Shown here: in pieces, positions 33,343-44,702 of the stretch
How the letters are laid out: the number at the start of each line of letters is the position of its first letter
How positions within the stretch are numbered: position 1 is the stretch's first letter
Source of the DNA: Terfezia claveryi
Taxonomy: Eukaryota > Ascomycota > Pezizomycetes > Pezizales > Pezizaceae
NCBI GenBank assembly: GCA_015179025.1
Contig: WHUX01000143.1
Coordinates: forward strand, 62,001-126,000
Length of the DNA stretch: 64,000 nt
Direction of reading: 5' to 3'
The notes under the pieces: model-generated
The model's input: the letters and a program-made list of their open reading frames with translations, nothing else
The model's database searches: none
Told to the model about the DNA's origin: nothing
Made by a program: the position numbers and the translations under genes

Positions 33343-34884
33343 CTACAGCTCCCCTTCAGGTATATAGAGCCGATCTAGGTGGTATAGGAGGCCGTCCTGA
33401 GTGGTGCACTCAGCTAGGGAAATCTTGGTGTGACGGCGCTGTCCAGACTCCACTGCGGCGATTATATCCTTAACCAGGTTGTCCTCCGCATATGCCCGTC
33501 GTATCCACAGAAGGAGATCTGTTCCGGGGTTCGCTTCAGCTTTAGCATCAGTCTCAGCAAGGCTATTGGCCGCCAGGTCGAGATTTTCAGGTTTCAGTAC
33601 CACCTGATTTTGGTACTTCAGCCTTTCATCCCCCCCTTTAGGGAGATCTCCTGATCTCCTGGTCAGTACGTCCGGCTTACCCCCAGCTTTTCCAGGCCGA
33701 TACTTAATCTTGAAGTTGAATCGAGATAAGAACTCCGACCACCTAGCCTGCCGTCGGTTCAGCAGCTTAGTGGTGGTGAAGTACTCAAGATTCTTATGAT
33801 CGGATAGCACCTCGATGATCCCCTTGGCTGACTCTAGGTGTGGCCTCCACTCCTCGAATACTCGCACAATGGCCATTAACTCCTTATCATAGATCTCGTA
33901 ATTACACTCCGCCGGGGAGTGCTTTTTGGAGAAATAGGCCACTGGGTGGAGGACTCCATTGACATACTGGGACAGGATTCCGGCGGAGACATAGTCGGAG
34001 GCATCCGTTTCCACGATACACTCGCTATCGGGATCAAAGTAAGGTAGTATGGGAGCTGAGCAGAAGGCTTCCTTGAGGTTCTGGAAGGCGGATTGGGCTT
34101 CTAGACTCCAGTGGAATCGCCGGTCCTTTTTGGTCAGGGCTGTGAGGGGGGCCACAATCTTAGAATCTCCTAGAATGAACCGTCGGTAAAAGTTGGCGAA
34201 TCCCAGGAAGGCCTGGACATCCTTAAGATTTGCTGGGATTTGCCATTCCTGGACAGCGGTAACCTTGGTAGGGTCCATCCTGATACCTTCTGTAGTGATG
34301 AATAACCCCAGATACTTGACCTCCTGCACATAAAACTCGCATTTCTCCGGTTTCAGGTATAATCCGGCCTTCTCTAGCTTCTCTAACACCTCCCTCACAT
34401 GGATTTTGTGTTCCGCTAGGGAGTCCGAGTATATGAGGATATCGTCCAGGTAAGCTGTGCAGAACACATCGAGGAAATCCCGCAAGGTGTCATTGATGAA
34501 GTGCTGGAAGGAAGCAGGGGCATTGGTTAGGCCAAAGGGCATTACATTATACTCAAAATGGCCATATCGTGTTCGGAAGGCAGTTTTCCACTCCTCCCCC
34601 TCGGCGATCCGTACCAGGTTGTAAGCCCCTCTTAAATCCAGTTTGGTGAACCATTTGGCCTTGGAGAGCCTGGCTAATGTCTTCTGGATTAGGGGTAGGG
34701 GGTACCTGTTTTTGACCGTTATCTCGTTTAGGCCCCGGTAATCGACACACAACCGGAGAGAGCCGTCCGATTTCTTCACGAAAAGCACTGGGGCACCCGC
34801 TGGTGATGAGCTATGGCGAATGAAGCTCTTGTTGAGGTTTTCCTCCAAGTATTTCTTCAGGGCCTCCAGCTCCACCCGGGACAT
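33343..34884 (-). CDS. B pol, RT and RNase H
   Basis: 513-residue open frame. RT motifs: [18 protein letters not shown] (about 33-50), [25 protein letters not shown] and catalytic YLDD (145-148). RNase [24 protein letters not shown] and [10 protein letters not shown], ending in the [10 protein letters not shown] linker. Insertion of C lies immediately upstream, between the PPYGP codons (42020s) and LYGMSRVE here. The frame is intact up to the TAG at 33343. Confidence 0.9.
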   Translation of the reverse strand: MSRVELEALKKYLEENLNKSFIRHSSSPAGAPVLFVKKSDGSLRLCVDYRGLNEITVKNRYPLPLIQKTLARLSKAKWFTKLDLRGAYNLVRIAEGEEWKTAFRTRYGHFEYNVMPFGLTNAPASFQHFINDTLRDFLDVFCTAYLDDILIYSDSLAEHKIHVREVLEKLEKAGLYLKPEKCEFYVQEVKYLGLFITTEGIRMDPTKVTAVQEWQIPANLKDVQAFLGFANFYRRFILGDSKIVAPLTALTKKDRRFHWSLEAQSAFQNLKEAFCSAPILPYFDPDSECIVETDASDYVSAGILSQYVNGVLHPVAYFSKKHSPAECNYEIYDKELMAIVRVFEEWRPHLESAKGIIEVLSDHKNLEYFTTTKLLNRRQARWSEFLSRFNFKIKYRPGKAGGKPDVLTRRSGDLPKGGDERLKYQNQVVLKPENLDLAANSLAETDAKAEANPGTDLLLWIRRAYAEDNLVKDIIAAVESGQRRHTKISLAECTTQDGLLYHLDRLYIPEGEL

Positions 34885-34897
34885 TCCGTAGAGGGGC

Positions 34898-35948
34898 TGT
34901 TACGAACCTTCTCGAATCACGATCCTGACCCCGATCGATATCGCTGGCAACCCACGTACTTGCCAAAGTATATCATGTGACTATGTTCTCGACCCTGCCT
35001 CTCTTGGCTAGCCGACATCCGACCGCATCCCGGAAGTCCTAGTCGCTCGCTTATGGATTCGACACTTGAGAGTCGAACCAAAACTGGCATGACTCTCAAA
35101 CTAGGAAATACCCTGGAAAACCTTGAACCCTATTTTGACCCAGACCTTATTTGAGAGTCGAACCAAAACTGGCACGACTCTCAGATTTAGGAAATACCCC
35201 GGAAACCCTCGAACCCTATTTTGACACAAACCTTATTTGAGAGTCGGACCAAAACTGGCACGACTCTCAGATTTAGGAAATTCCCCAGAAACCTTCGAAC
35301 CCTATTTTGACCCAGACCTTATTTGAGAGTCGAACCAAAACTGGCACGACTCTCAAATTGGGAACAACCTGCTCTCGCTCAAAACTCTTTCTTTAGCTTA
35401 TCAGAAATTTCACCTTCACTTATGTACAATTCTTCAGGTCTTCTGTTCGCACCAGTGTTATCCGTTATTGCCAGACGCCTCGTTCTCGACGATCTCACAG
35501 GATCCGTGTATCCGTGAGCTGGCTTGCGTGTTCATCTTCCGTTATGCTTTGTCTAGACCGTTGTGTTAGCCAAAAGGTGTTGTTCGAGATGGAGACAGGA
35601 TCTCTATAAAAGAAGCCTGTTCTTGCCGTCTGTATTCTGTTTCTTTCTTCCCCACGCAACAACTTGTCTACCTTCCTATACCTAGTTGTTATACGAATAT
35701 ATCTGCACCACTGTTCTTGAGAGTAGCTCAGACTACCTCGCCTTCTCGACCTTGACTTCGATACCTCGCTCGACTTTGGTTTCGCCCGAAGTCCCTAGAC
35801 ACCTGATCACACACGTAGAGCTCCCTACGTGTGTGATACCTCGACACTCGCGTCCATCACCTGCGATCACAGGTGATACCCCGAACTAGAATAAGTCGTT
35901 GTTTACCGCGTCGACGCGGGAATTACCTTCCAACCTCCATCCATAACA
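34898..35948 (+). repeat. C 5' LTR
   Basis: Starts TGTTACGAACC and ends CCATAACA. It carries four tandem units of about 85 bp from about 35067, each with gagagtcgaaccaaaactgg followed by cacgactctc, an inverted repeat. It also has a TATA box (tataaaag, 35605-35612), the inverted repeat cacacacgtag...ctacgtgtgtg (35806-35836) and an imperfect palindrome at 35855-35878. Confidence 0.95.
35654..35662 (+). promoter_or_regulatory. C candidate self-primer in the 5' LTR
   Basis: ACGCAACAA, about 42 nt after the TATA box and so near the expected RNA 5' end. It is the exact complement of TTGTTGCGT at 35951-35959, two bases beyond the LTR end where a primer-binding site should be. Tf1/sushi-type chromoviruses prime reverse transcription with their own 5' RNA end; B and D show the same arrangement. 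Confidence 0.55.
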
Positions 35949-35950
35949 TT

Positions 35951-35959
35951 TTGTTGCGT
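35951..35959 (+). promoter_or_regulatory. C candidate primer-binding site
   Basis: TTGTTGCGT directly after the 5' LTR. It has no TGG start typical of tRNA primer sites and is complementary to the LTR sequence at 35654-35662. Confidence 0.55.
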
Positions 35960-35986
35960 CGTATATAGTCTCCGCTACAAATAAAT

Positions 35987-37171
35987 ATGTCCGAAGCACG
36001 TATGGAGGTCTCCGGCTCCGCTCCACCTTCTGAAATTGCTATGTGGCGCACCTTGGTCGCTGCCCTCCGAACTGACAATACCCCTCCTTCTGCTCTACCA
36101 CATATTCCTGCAGGAACTCTCGCCTCGTTTTTCACCGCCATTCATGCAGCCCATGGTGCCGGCATACAGTCAGCAGGCGGAGTACCATCAACTTTCGCTC
36201 AACCACTCACAGGCACTTCTACCTCAACTGAGTCACTCTGGATCTATTATAATCGCGGATATCAATATGGCTTAACCCTCCCAAGCCTCCTCCATGACCG
36301 CGCTTCAGCGCCTACCTCCACTCGTGCCCCTAAAGTCCATGAGCCTGAGAATTTTGATGGCACTCGATCAAAATTCACTCGATTTCTCACCAAGCTTTCT
36401 TTGGTGTTCTCTTCCGATCCCTCTCGATATACTAGTGAAGCAGCCAAAATTGCCTATGCTGCTTCCTACCTCTCTGGATCTGCTGCCGATTGGTTTGAGC
36501 CCCACCTCAACAAAACAAGTGGGACCGTTGATTTCCCTACTTATGAAGCCTTCGCTAAGGCATTGAAAAATGCCTACGACGATCCCGATGCTCGCGCCAC
36601 TGCAGAACGCAAATTGCTTAATCTCCGCCAAGGAGACCGCGATTGTTCCTCTTACCATGCTGAGTTTGCAACTCACGCGACAATTTTAGCCTACGATGAT
36701 AGGACTAAAATATCCTTCTTTTCCAACGGGGCTAATACTGGGCTCAAAACAGCCCTTTCCTATCAAGCCTCTCCCCCAGAATCTTTCGACGAATTTGTCC
36801 AGCTTTGTATTAAGCTGGACAACCGCGCTAAACTCCTACGCACCCAACACCCTCTTAGAGCCTCCAGCTCTAACCAATCCACGACCCCTACCTGTTCACC
36901 AGCCCCTTCTACTTCGGTTGGTACTGCCGCTGGACCCATGGACCTTTCTACCACAACGAAAAAGCGTGGACCCTTAACCCCCGAAATCCGCAAACACCGC
37001 AGAGACAATAACCTGTGTATGTATTGTGGAGGATCTGGTCATTGGGCGACAGTCTGCCCGGTCTCAGCCAAAAATAAAAAGTTGGCTGTAGCCGGTACTA
37101 CCCCCACTGCCTCTCCCGATACCACCACCGACAATCTCTTTGAGTTGTCAAAAAACGAACGTACTCTTTGA
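35987..37171 (+). CDS. C gag
   Basis: 394-residue intact frame starting MSEARMEVSGSAPPSE. It contains a retrotransposon gag domain (about 125-270: FDGTRSKFTRFLTKL, AAKIAYAASYLSGSAADWFEP, YHAEFATHATILAYDD), a Ser/Thr/Pro-rich linker and one CCHC zinc knuckle (CMYCGGSGHWATVC, about 343-356). Gag forms the particle and binds RNA through the knuckle. Its TGA (37169-37171) falls inside the predicted frameshift stem, and pol begins in the -1 frame. Confidence 0.9.
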   Translation: MSEARMEVSGSAPPSEIAMWRTLVAALRTDNTPPSALPHIPAGTLASFFTAIHAAHGAGIQSAGGVPSTFAQPLTGTSTSTESLWIYYNRGYQYGLTLPSLLHDRASAPTSTRAPKVHEPENFDGTRSKFTRFLTKLSLVFSSDPSRYTSEAAKIAYAASYLSGSAADWFEPHLNKTSGTVDFPTYEAFAKALKNAYDDPDARATAERKLLNLRQGDRDCSSYHAEFATHATILAYDDRTKISFFSNGANTGLKTALSYQASPPESFDEFVQLCIKLDNRAKLLRTQHPLRASSSNQSTTPTCSPAPSTSVGTAAGPMDLSTTTKKRGPLTPEIRKHRRDNNLCMYCGGSGHWATVCPVSAKNKKLAVAGTTPTASPDTTTDNLFELSKNERTL

Positions 37172-37193
37172 TCAATGATGGCCGATCAGAGAG
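37150..37193 (+). promoter_or_regulatory. C gag-pol -1 ribosomal frameshift signal
   Basis: The heptamer A AAA AAC (37150-37156) lies in the gag frame as tcA AAA AAC, a classic -1 slippery site. After 7 nt there is a 10-bp stem, 37164-37173 paired with 37184-37193 with one G-U pair, around a 10-nt loop. A -1 slip leads straight into the open PR frame (37168 onward). All three expected elements are present at the right spacing. Confidence 0.75.
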
Positions 37194-40100
37194 TGCCAGG
37201 ATGCAACCTGGTACCATCAATCCTGTCCATGACCCTGTCCATGTGTTTAATTCATTTTCTGTTTTGAAGGAAGTCCACTTAGAAGGTACTGGTTATGTAT
37301 TACCTTTGGTTTCTCGTAAGTCCCGTCAACGACTAGCTCGTCGACGGCGCCTTGCGAATGCGTTGCGAATTTCTAGAATTGCTGTGCTTTCTGCTGATTG
37401 TCATGATTTGGGGTCTGAAGACCCACTTGCTTTGCCGTGTATAGTCAATGAAGAGCTTTCTGCCATGTGTATGGTAGACTCGGGAGCTAGCTCCCAGTTT
37501 ATCGATATTGACTATGCCATGAACATGAACTTGCCATTGGACGTGAAAAACAAGCCGGAAGATCTCGTACTTGCTGATGGGAAACCTTCACCTATCGGAA
37601 AAATCACACACACTTGCACCTTGAAACTCTCTATCGACCAATATCAAGAAACCCTCACATTCCATGTTACCAAGTTAGCCGGGTGGGACTTGATTGTGGG
37701 AAAAACATGGCTTAGGCGACACAACCCAACGATTGACTGGTCAGTTAATACCATCGCCTTCGCCTCCGGATTTTGCCATGCCCATTGCCTACCAACCCGC
37801 CCTCCGAAAACACCTCCCGCGACTAACCCACTTCGGATATCAATTATTTCCAGAGCAGCTTTTCGGGTTGCTATCAAGGACCCGGATGCTCGCCTCTGTA
37901 TTGTAGCAATATATGCCTCCGTTGACAAGGATGAGTCTGTTGAACCTGCTGCTAAATTGGTTCCTTCTGAATATCATGATTATCTTGCTCTCTTTTCAGA
38001 AAAAGAAGCTCGAATACTACCCCCACATCGATACGTTGACCATGCTATCCCTTTGCAAGAAGGAGCCAAACCTCCTTTTGGCCGCATGTACTCTATGTCT
38101 GACTCAGAACTCAAGGAAGTACGCAAATGGATCGACGAGAATTTATCCAAATCCTTCATACGAGCCAGTTCTTCTTCTGCAGCCTCTCCGGTCCTATTTG
38201 TCAAAAAAAAGATGGTTCCTTACGTCTATGTGTCGACTACCGTGCTCTAAATGATATCACGATTAAGGATAGAAACCCGCTACCTCGCATCGAAGAAACC
38301 CTGAACCAGATTCGAGGATGCAAATACTTTACACACCTCGATTTACGTGCATGCTTCAACCAAATCCGAATTAAAGAAGGTGATGAGTGGAAAACTGCCT
38401 TCCGCACTCGGTACGGACTTTTTGAATTTCTAGTTATGCCCTTTGGGTTGACTAATGCCCCTGCTACCGCTCAACGATTCATGAATGATACCCTCCGTGA
38501 ATACCTCGATATCTTCTGTGTATGCTACATCGACGACATTTTGATTTACTCAAGGAATCTAAAAGAACATAAGGAACAGTGCGAAAGGTTCTCCAAAAAC
38601 TCAAGGAATCTGGGTTATTTATAAAACCAGAGAAATGCGAATTCTCGGTTGAGAAAACCTCATTCTTGGGATTTATCATCTCTGAGTATGGCTTGGAAAT
38701 GGACCCCGAGAAGGTTAATGCAGTTCTTAATTGGGAGACCCCTCGTTCTGTTAAGGATATCCAGTGTTTTCTTGGATTTGCCAATTTTTACCGCAGGTTT
38801 TCAATAAGTATTCTGCTCTTTGCCAACCTCTTTTTAACTTGCTTCGAAAAGATGTTCCTTTTGTTTGGAATTCTTCATGTGAAGAGGTTTTTAAACTTCT
38901 CAAGGAAACCTTCACCTCCGCACCCATCCTCCGCCATTTCGACCCTGAGCTCGAGACCTTGGTCGAAACGGACGCCTCAGATTATGTCACCTCCGGAATC
39001 CTGTCACAGAAACACCCAAAAGATGGGAAATTTGTTCTGCACCCAGTCGCATTTATTTCGGAAAAAATGTCACCCGCTGAATGCAATTATGGCATTGGAG
39101 ATAAGGAATTGCTAGCAATCATTCTGGCTCTTGAAAAATGGCACATCTACTTACACCAGCTCCCACGACCGTTCACTATCCTCACCGACCATCACAACCT
39201 ACAGAGCTTTACCTCCAAAGCCTTGCTTTCATGCCGACAAGCTCGTTGGGCGCAGGAAATAGCCCAATATAACTTCAAGATTGTCTTCAGACCCGGCACC
39301 CAGAACACCAAAGCCGATGCACTCACCAGGAGATCTGGAGACCTCCCTGAGGAAGGGGATGGTCGTGCTCGCCCAACACAGGCCCTAATACCCGCCGAGA
39401 AATTTTCGCTTTCTGCAGCCTCAATCGTTAACAATGAAGACATTCTTGCCGCCCTCAAGACTGACAAGCTCGCTCTCGAGATTATGCACGCCCTCAAGAA
39501 CGGCGCCAGAAAACACCCGATAATCCCTTTGGCTGAATGTCAGCTCTCGGAGGGACTTATACTCGTTAATGGTCTAGTTTATGTTCCTGACTCCCCGGAA
39601 ATACACCTCCGCATTCTCCGTACCTACCACGACCACCCAGCTGCGGGACACCCCGGTCAAGCAGCCACCTATGAATTGGTATCACGAGACTACTGGTGGC
39701 CAAAGATGCGCCAGACCATAGCTCGATACCTTCGAAATTGTGATACCTGCACCCGGATTAAACCAGCTCGCCATGCCCCCTATGGATTGTTAAAACCACT
39801 TCAAGTTCCATTTCGGAAGTGGTCATCTGTCTCCTTGGACCTTGTTACTGGCCTTCCCGTCTCAAATGGATTCGATGCCTTATTGGTTGTAGTTGACCGA
39901 TTGTCAAAAATGGCACACTATATACCTACCAACACGGACGCCAATTCCAAGCAGATTGCTAAGCTCTTCTTTGATAATGTCTTTCGCCTACACGGAATTC
40001 CCGATTCGATCGTCTCAGACCGTGGCACTCAATTCGTATCCGAATTCACTCGCTCCTTGACCTCCCTCGTTGGGATTCAACAGAAGGTTTCAACAGCCTT

Positions 40101-40902
40101 CCACCCCCAGACTGATGGACAAACGGAACGAATCAATGCCATCGCAGAACAATACTTGCGGGCTTACTGTAATTATCAACAAGACAACTGGTCCGAACTA
40201 CTCACCATGGCCGAGTTTTCCTACAACAATACCTTATCCTCGACCCTAGGTATCACCCCCTTTCAGGCTATGTACGGTGAAAATCCCAAATACCAGATCA
40301 CCACGAACCCCGCCGCCAAGCTACCCGCCCCCCAAGTGATCAAAGAATACGCGGACCGCCTTGCTGAGCTGGACGCCCATCTTCGATCAGAAATGATCTG
40401 GGCACAAGCTACCTACTCCGAACAAGCTAATAAATCTCGGATTCCGGCCCCTAAGTTCGAAATAGGGGATCAAGTGTGGTTACTTCGTCGACATGTTAAA
40501 ACAACTCGCCCATCGACAAAACTTGACTTCAAGAAGTTGGGAAAATTCCGGATAATCCAGAAGGTCTCCTCCCATGCCTATAAACTCGACCTCCCCGCAT
40601 CTATGAAAATCCATCCCGTTTTTCATGTCTCACTCCTCGAACCTGCCTCCACGGACCCCCTTCCGGGTCAAATCCAGCCTCCCCCACCACCTGTGATCAT
40701 TGAGGATGAACCCGAATGGGAAGTGGACGAAATCGTCGACTCTCGTTTCCGCGGTCGCACACTAGAATACCTTGCCCGTTGGGTAGGCTATGACGAGCTT
40801 ACCTGGGAACCTGCCGATATGTTTTCGAATGCGCCTAGTGTTGTGAAAAAATTCCACACTGCATACCCCTCGAAACCACGTCCTCGCACTCTACCTAAAT
40901 GA
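37168..40902 (+). pseudogene. C pol: PR, RT, RNase H, integrase, chromodomain
   Basis: PR with intact D-S-G-A (CMVDSGASSQFIDID). RT with [32 protein letters not shown] and YIDDILIYS. RNase H with [14 protein letters not shown] and LTDHHNLQSF. Integrase with HPGQAATYEL..CDTC, SLDLVTGLP, VSDRGTQFVSEF and DGQTERINAIAEQ, then a KLGKFRII module and chromodomain (EWEVDEIVDSRFRG...LARWVGYDELTWEPA). Three one-base losses break RT: in an A run near 38205, at a G near 38580 and in a T run near 38800. From 38764 to 40902 the frame is open for 712 codons. All three losses shorten homopolymers, so sequencing or assembly error is possible. Confidence 0.9.
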
Positions 40903-40967
40903 GTGGAATTTGAACTTGGTATCCTGCCTTGGATTCGCAGGAGCTCATCCTTGGAAGAGGGAGCTAC
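40903..40967 (+). other. C 3' end with polypurine tract
   Basis: The pol stop is followed by 65 bp ending ggaagagggagctac. The purine run at 40953-40963 is the likely plus-strand primer. Confidence 0.7.
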
Positions 40968-42016
40968 TGTTACGAACCCTCTCGAATCACGATCCTGACC
41001 CCGATCGATATCGCCGGCAACCCACGCACTTGCCAAAGTATATCATGTGACTATGTTCTCGACCCTGCCTCTCCTGGCTAGCCGACATCCGACCGCATCC
41101 CGGAAGTCCTAGTCGCTCGCTTATGGATTCGACACTTGAGAGTCGAACCAAAACTGGCACGACTCTCAAACTAGGAAATACCCTGGAAAACCTCGAACCC
41201 TATTTTGACCCAGACCTTATTTGAGAGTCGAACCAAAACTGGCACGACTCTCAGATTTAGGAAATACCCCGGAAACCCTCGAACCCTATTTTGACCCAAA
41301 CTTTATTTGAGAGTCGGACCAAAACTGGCACGACTCTCAGATTTAGGAAATTCCCGGAAACCCTCGAACCCTATTTTGACCCAGACCTTATTTGAGAGTC
41401 GAACCAAAACTGGCACGACTCTCAAATTGGGAACAACCTGCTCTCGCTCAAAACTCTTTCTTTAGCTTATCAGAAATTTCACCTTTGCTTATGTACAATT
41501 CTTCAGGTCTTCTGTTCGCACCAGCGTTATCCGTTATTGCCAGACGCCTCGTTCTCGACGATCTCACAGGATCCGTGTATCCGTGAGCTGGCTTGCGTGT
41601 TCATCTTCCGTTATGCTTTGTCTAGACCGTTGTGTTAGCCAAAAGGTGTTGTTCGAGATGGAGACAGGATCTCTATAAAAGAAGCCTGTTCTTGCCGTCT
41701 GTATTCTGTTTCTTTCTTCCCCACGCAACAACTTGTCTACCTTCCTGTACCTAGTGTTATACGAATATATCTGCACCACTGTTCTTGAGAGTAGCTCAGA
41801 CTACCTCGCCTTCTCGACCTTGACCTCGATACCTCGCTCGACTTTGGTTTCGCCCGAAGTCCCTAGACACCTGATCACACACGTAGAGCTCCCTACGTGT
41901 GTGATACCTCGACACTCGCGTCCATCACCTGCGATTGCAGGTGATACCCCGAACCAGAATAAGTCGTTGTTTACCGCGTCGACGCGGGAATTACCTTCCA
42001 ACCTCCGTCCATAACA
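40968..42016 (+). repeat. C 3' LTR
   Basis: Direct repeat of 34898-35948, with the same four hairpin units, TATA box and inverted repeats, ending CCATAACA at 42016. Confidence 0.95.
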
Positions 42017-43057
42017 GGGCCCATAGGGGGGGGTCTTACCCTCTACCAGCGGAATTGTGTGGTCATATGGTCGGTGGGGCACCAGCTTCTCCGCGGCTTT
42101 TTCCGAGAACAAATCAATAAACTCGTGGTATTCATCCGGGACCATGGCCTTCCACTCCTCCTTAGGTCGCATCTTGTTGATTTCCAGGTTCACCTCATGT
42201 ATGGAAAGGGCATGCGCCTTCAGCTTGTGTCTCCTTGTGAGATAAGCGAAAGCCCCTGCCCCAATAAAGCTAATATTCAGGGGGTTTGGGGGAGGTTGAA
42301 CAGGGGGAGTAGGGGGAACGGGGGGAATGGGGGGAACAGGGGGAGCAGGGCAGTGAGCAGCATTGATGTGCGCGGGCTGGTATACCACCTGGGTTGGGTA
42401 GATTATCGGGGGTGGTAATGCACATAGCCCCGTGATGGTGATTTTTGGACCTCTACAGTTTGTTCTGCAATAATGGCTGTTGAATTGCAAGGTGTAAGAG
42501 CCGAAGCTGACTGACACATCGTGCATTTTGAGCCAGGGGATCCCAAGGACAATTGGATATTTTAGTTTGGTCACGAACATTGGGAGGTCCTCCGAATGGT
42601 CTCCAATGGCACTGGGCAGACACACGAGGTCGGTAATAGCCCCGGAAGTGATAGGTCGGCCATCAATGACATCAAGAAGGCGGGGGGTCTTTAGCTTGGC
42701 TGTTGGTATCGAATTTTTACTGATAAAGGTCTGATCAATGAAGGCTATTCCTGAAGCACCACAATCTATGAGCGCTGATGTTACTACTGTTTTACCATTG
42801 AATTTAACAGTTATTGGTACTACAAAATGCTCGCCAAACAAGCGAGATTCGTCAACAGACATAGATGCAGGAACAGAGAAAGACGACAAAGACAAATGAC
42901 CCAGGATAGGTCCCTTGCTAGTGTCAGTAACTAGGCAAGGGACTCCACTTTTCCCGACTCTTCCAGGGTCTTGGATATCGCATGTACGGCCAAGGAGCGG
43001 TTTTTGCGGAGGGGACAGGCCGCGATGAAATGGTCCCCTTTTCCACATGCAATGCAT
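42017..43057 (-). CDS. B protease and pre-RT region (pol, part 1)
   Basis: Lies in the -1 frame relative to gag and overlaps its last 42 codons. Aspartic protease core: [29 protein letters not shown] (active D with C-G instead of T/S-G), and the [10 protein letters not shown] flap/hydrophobic end. A Pro-rich linker follows, then [11 protein letters not shown] and the RT lead-in [14 protein letters not shown]...KTPPYGP, where C interrupts it at 42016. It continues at 34884. The frame is open. Confidence 0.85.
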
Positions 43058-44118
43058 AACCCATTAGTGCGGCGGCGGTCCCTTTCCTCCTGGGTTAGCC
43101 GAGGTCTTCCTGAGGACAAATCCATAGGGGTGGGCCCTCCTGGCACCAGCGAAGGATGTGCCGGTTTGTTGGCCAGGGTCGTGGTTGTTGCGGAGGATTG
43201 GGCTGGCTTCGGCTGCTGCTGCTGCTGTGGTGCTGGGTGGGTGGTTGGTCGGAAGGCCGGTCGGTGGCGTAACCTGGCCATTCGTTGCTCTACCATGGAG
43301 GCCTGGTCGATCAATTCCTCGAGGGTATCAACCGCAGGGAGGGTAACCATGGCTTGTTGGAGCTCATCGCTGAGCCCCTCCTGGAATTGCTCGAACTTAG
43401 CCTGGTCGTTCCACCTTACCTCTGCGGCCAGCCTCGAGAACTCTGTAACATAAGTAGACAGCTCTGAGTTGCACTGTCTCAGTGCCCGGAGCGCTCGACT
43501 GGCCGTCCCCACTGCATCAGGATCTCCGAACGCCCTATCCAGGATTGTGAAAAGGGCCGAGATATCGTTGAGCTTGATCCCGGTTTCAAAGACGTATGGC
43601 TGGATCTGGTCACAAGCTTTCCCCTCCAGCAAGGCGAAAACGTATGCCAGTCGATGTTGTTCTGATGGGAACCTGGCAGAATCCCCGTTGAGCTTGAGGT
43701 TGACTGCATTCTTCCAGGCTCGTAGACGAGCCCGGTCCCCATTGAACTTGGGGGGTGTTGGAATGCTTACGGTCTTGTTGCTACTGGCTGCTGTTGGTAT
43801 TGCAAGGTTCCCTAGGGCGCGGCTGAGGTTTTGGACCGTAGTCCGTTCGTTGGCTAGGGCAAGGTTCACATAGTCGAGATCCGTCTGGAGGACCATGATC
43901 TCTTCGTCGGCGGATCTCAATTTTTGTTCAGCCACGGCCAGGCTGTTTTCAGCCACGGCTAGGCTGTTGCCGAGTTCGGCCCCGATGGCATCCATGGCCT
44001 CGAAGATGTCGATGATTTCTCGACGATAGGCATTCAATTCGTTCTGGCCTGAGGGTATAGGGGAGCTTCTCTAGGTCTGGAACCTGACGGCGGGTGGTGG
44101 GAGAGCTGCTCCTGACAT
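42931..44118 (-). pseudogene. B gag with one early stop
   Basis: By comparison with D the start is the ATG at 44118 (MSGAALPPPAVRF). A TAG at 44071-44073 replaces the Trp codon of D, and the frame is then open from MNAYRREI (44037) for 368 codons. N-terminal coiled coil with a short duplication (NSLAVAE twice), gag core (FNGDRARLRAWKNAVNLKL, EQHRLAYVFALLEGKA), Gln-rich linker and CCHC knuckle (CIACGKGDHFIAAC). Slippery G GGA AAA (42955-42949) precedes the stop. Confidence 0.85.
42949..42955 (-). promoter_or_regulatory. B candidate -1 frameshift heptamer
   Basis: G GGA AAA in the gag frame (tcG GGA AAA), five codons before the gag stop. PR is open in the -1 frame across this point. D has the same heptamer at 49630-49636. 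Confidence 0.6.
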
Positions 44119-44143
44119 GACTGCGTACCAGTTGGTCCAAAGG

Positions 44144-44152
44144 ATCCAACGT
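44144..44152 (-). promoter_or_regulatory. B candidate primer-binding site
   Basis: Minus-strand ACGTTGGAT two bases after the 5' LTR. It is complementary to the LTR sequence at 44497-44505, which lies about 33 nt after the TATA box (44545-44538). This is the self-priming arrangement also seen in C and D. Confidence 0.55.
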
Positions 44153-44154
44153 AG

Positions 44155-44702
44155 TGTAACGAGGGCTCTGGGGGACAAGGCGACCAAGGGGTACGCCGGG
44201 GAAGTGGCAAGGGGCAATCGCACACGTAGGAGCGCTACGTGTGTGATCGGGGGAAAGGCTAGGGTAAGACACACATAGGAACGCTACATGTGTGACTAGG
44301 GGGAGGCTGAGACGGGGGGCAAGGGCAAGAGGCAAGAGAGGCAGAGGGCAAGGGACACGAGACACGCGGAAGCGGTTGCCGCATGTGTCAAGGGAGGCAG
44401 CTGGGCTGCAGAGACAAGGCGAGGCAAGGCAAGGAGGTGCACAAGGGAGATGCACCAATTGTGGAGAGAAGCAAGGCCCTGTATTGGATATACAAGACGT
44501 TGGATGGGGATCCAACGAGAGGGCGGAGAGAGCAAGGTATATATACAGGCTTCCTTCCTGGCCAAGGCCACCGGAAGGAATAAGGTTCCCGAGACCCCTT
44601 ATCTCGGGAACAGAGATAACAACGATATCAATCAACAATAATGAGAGTCAGACGGAATCCCGTCCGACTCTCAAACCTAGCTAGGAAAGGACAGTTGTGA
44701 CA
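44155..44702 (-). repeat. B 5' LTR
   Basis: Carries the same landmarks as 31328-31862, plus 13 bp (aatcccgtccgac type, near 44655) that complete an inverted repeat gagagtc-gac...gtc-gactctc absent from the other LTR. Confidence 0.9.

Larger units (their letters stand above)
34898..42016 (+). mobile_element. C: Ty3/gypsy chromovirus inserted in B
   Basis: LTRs of 1051 bp (34898-35948) and 1049 bp (40968-42016). A 4-bp duplication GGGC (34894-34897 and 42017-42020) flanks the element. The sibling element D has the uninterrupted site near 50545-50556. Internally: gag, a candidate -1 frameshift signal, PR, RT, RNase H, integrase and chromodomain, all on the plus strand. The LTRs differ at roughly 20 positions, nearly all transitions. 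C is the innermost and probably the youngest insertion of this stack. Confidence 0.95.
31328..44702 (-). mobile_element. B: Ty3/gypsy chromovirus (minus strand), split by C
   Basis: LTRs of 535 bp (31328-31862) and 548 bp (44155-44702) are flanked by the duplication CTTTT (31323-31327 and 44703-44707) within the S minisatellite of X. On the minus strand: gag (44118-42931), PR (43057-42017), insertion C, RT-RNase H (34884-33343) and integrase with chromodomain (33291-32056). The LTRs differ by only about a dozen substitutions plus a 13-bp indel, so B is fairly recent. B and D are two members of one family. Confidence 0.9.

Noticed and set aside
42059..43453. Plus-strand ORFs opposite B gag and protease
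   Set aside because: Shadows of the minus-strand gag and protease frames. Unlike the antisense ORF of A they have no counterpart in D beyond the coding constraint of gag.
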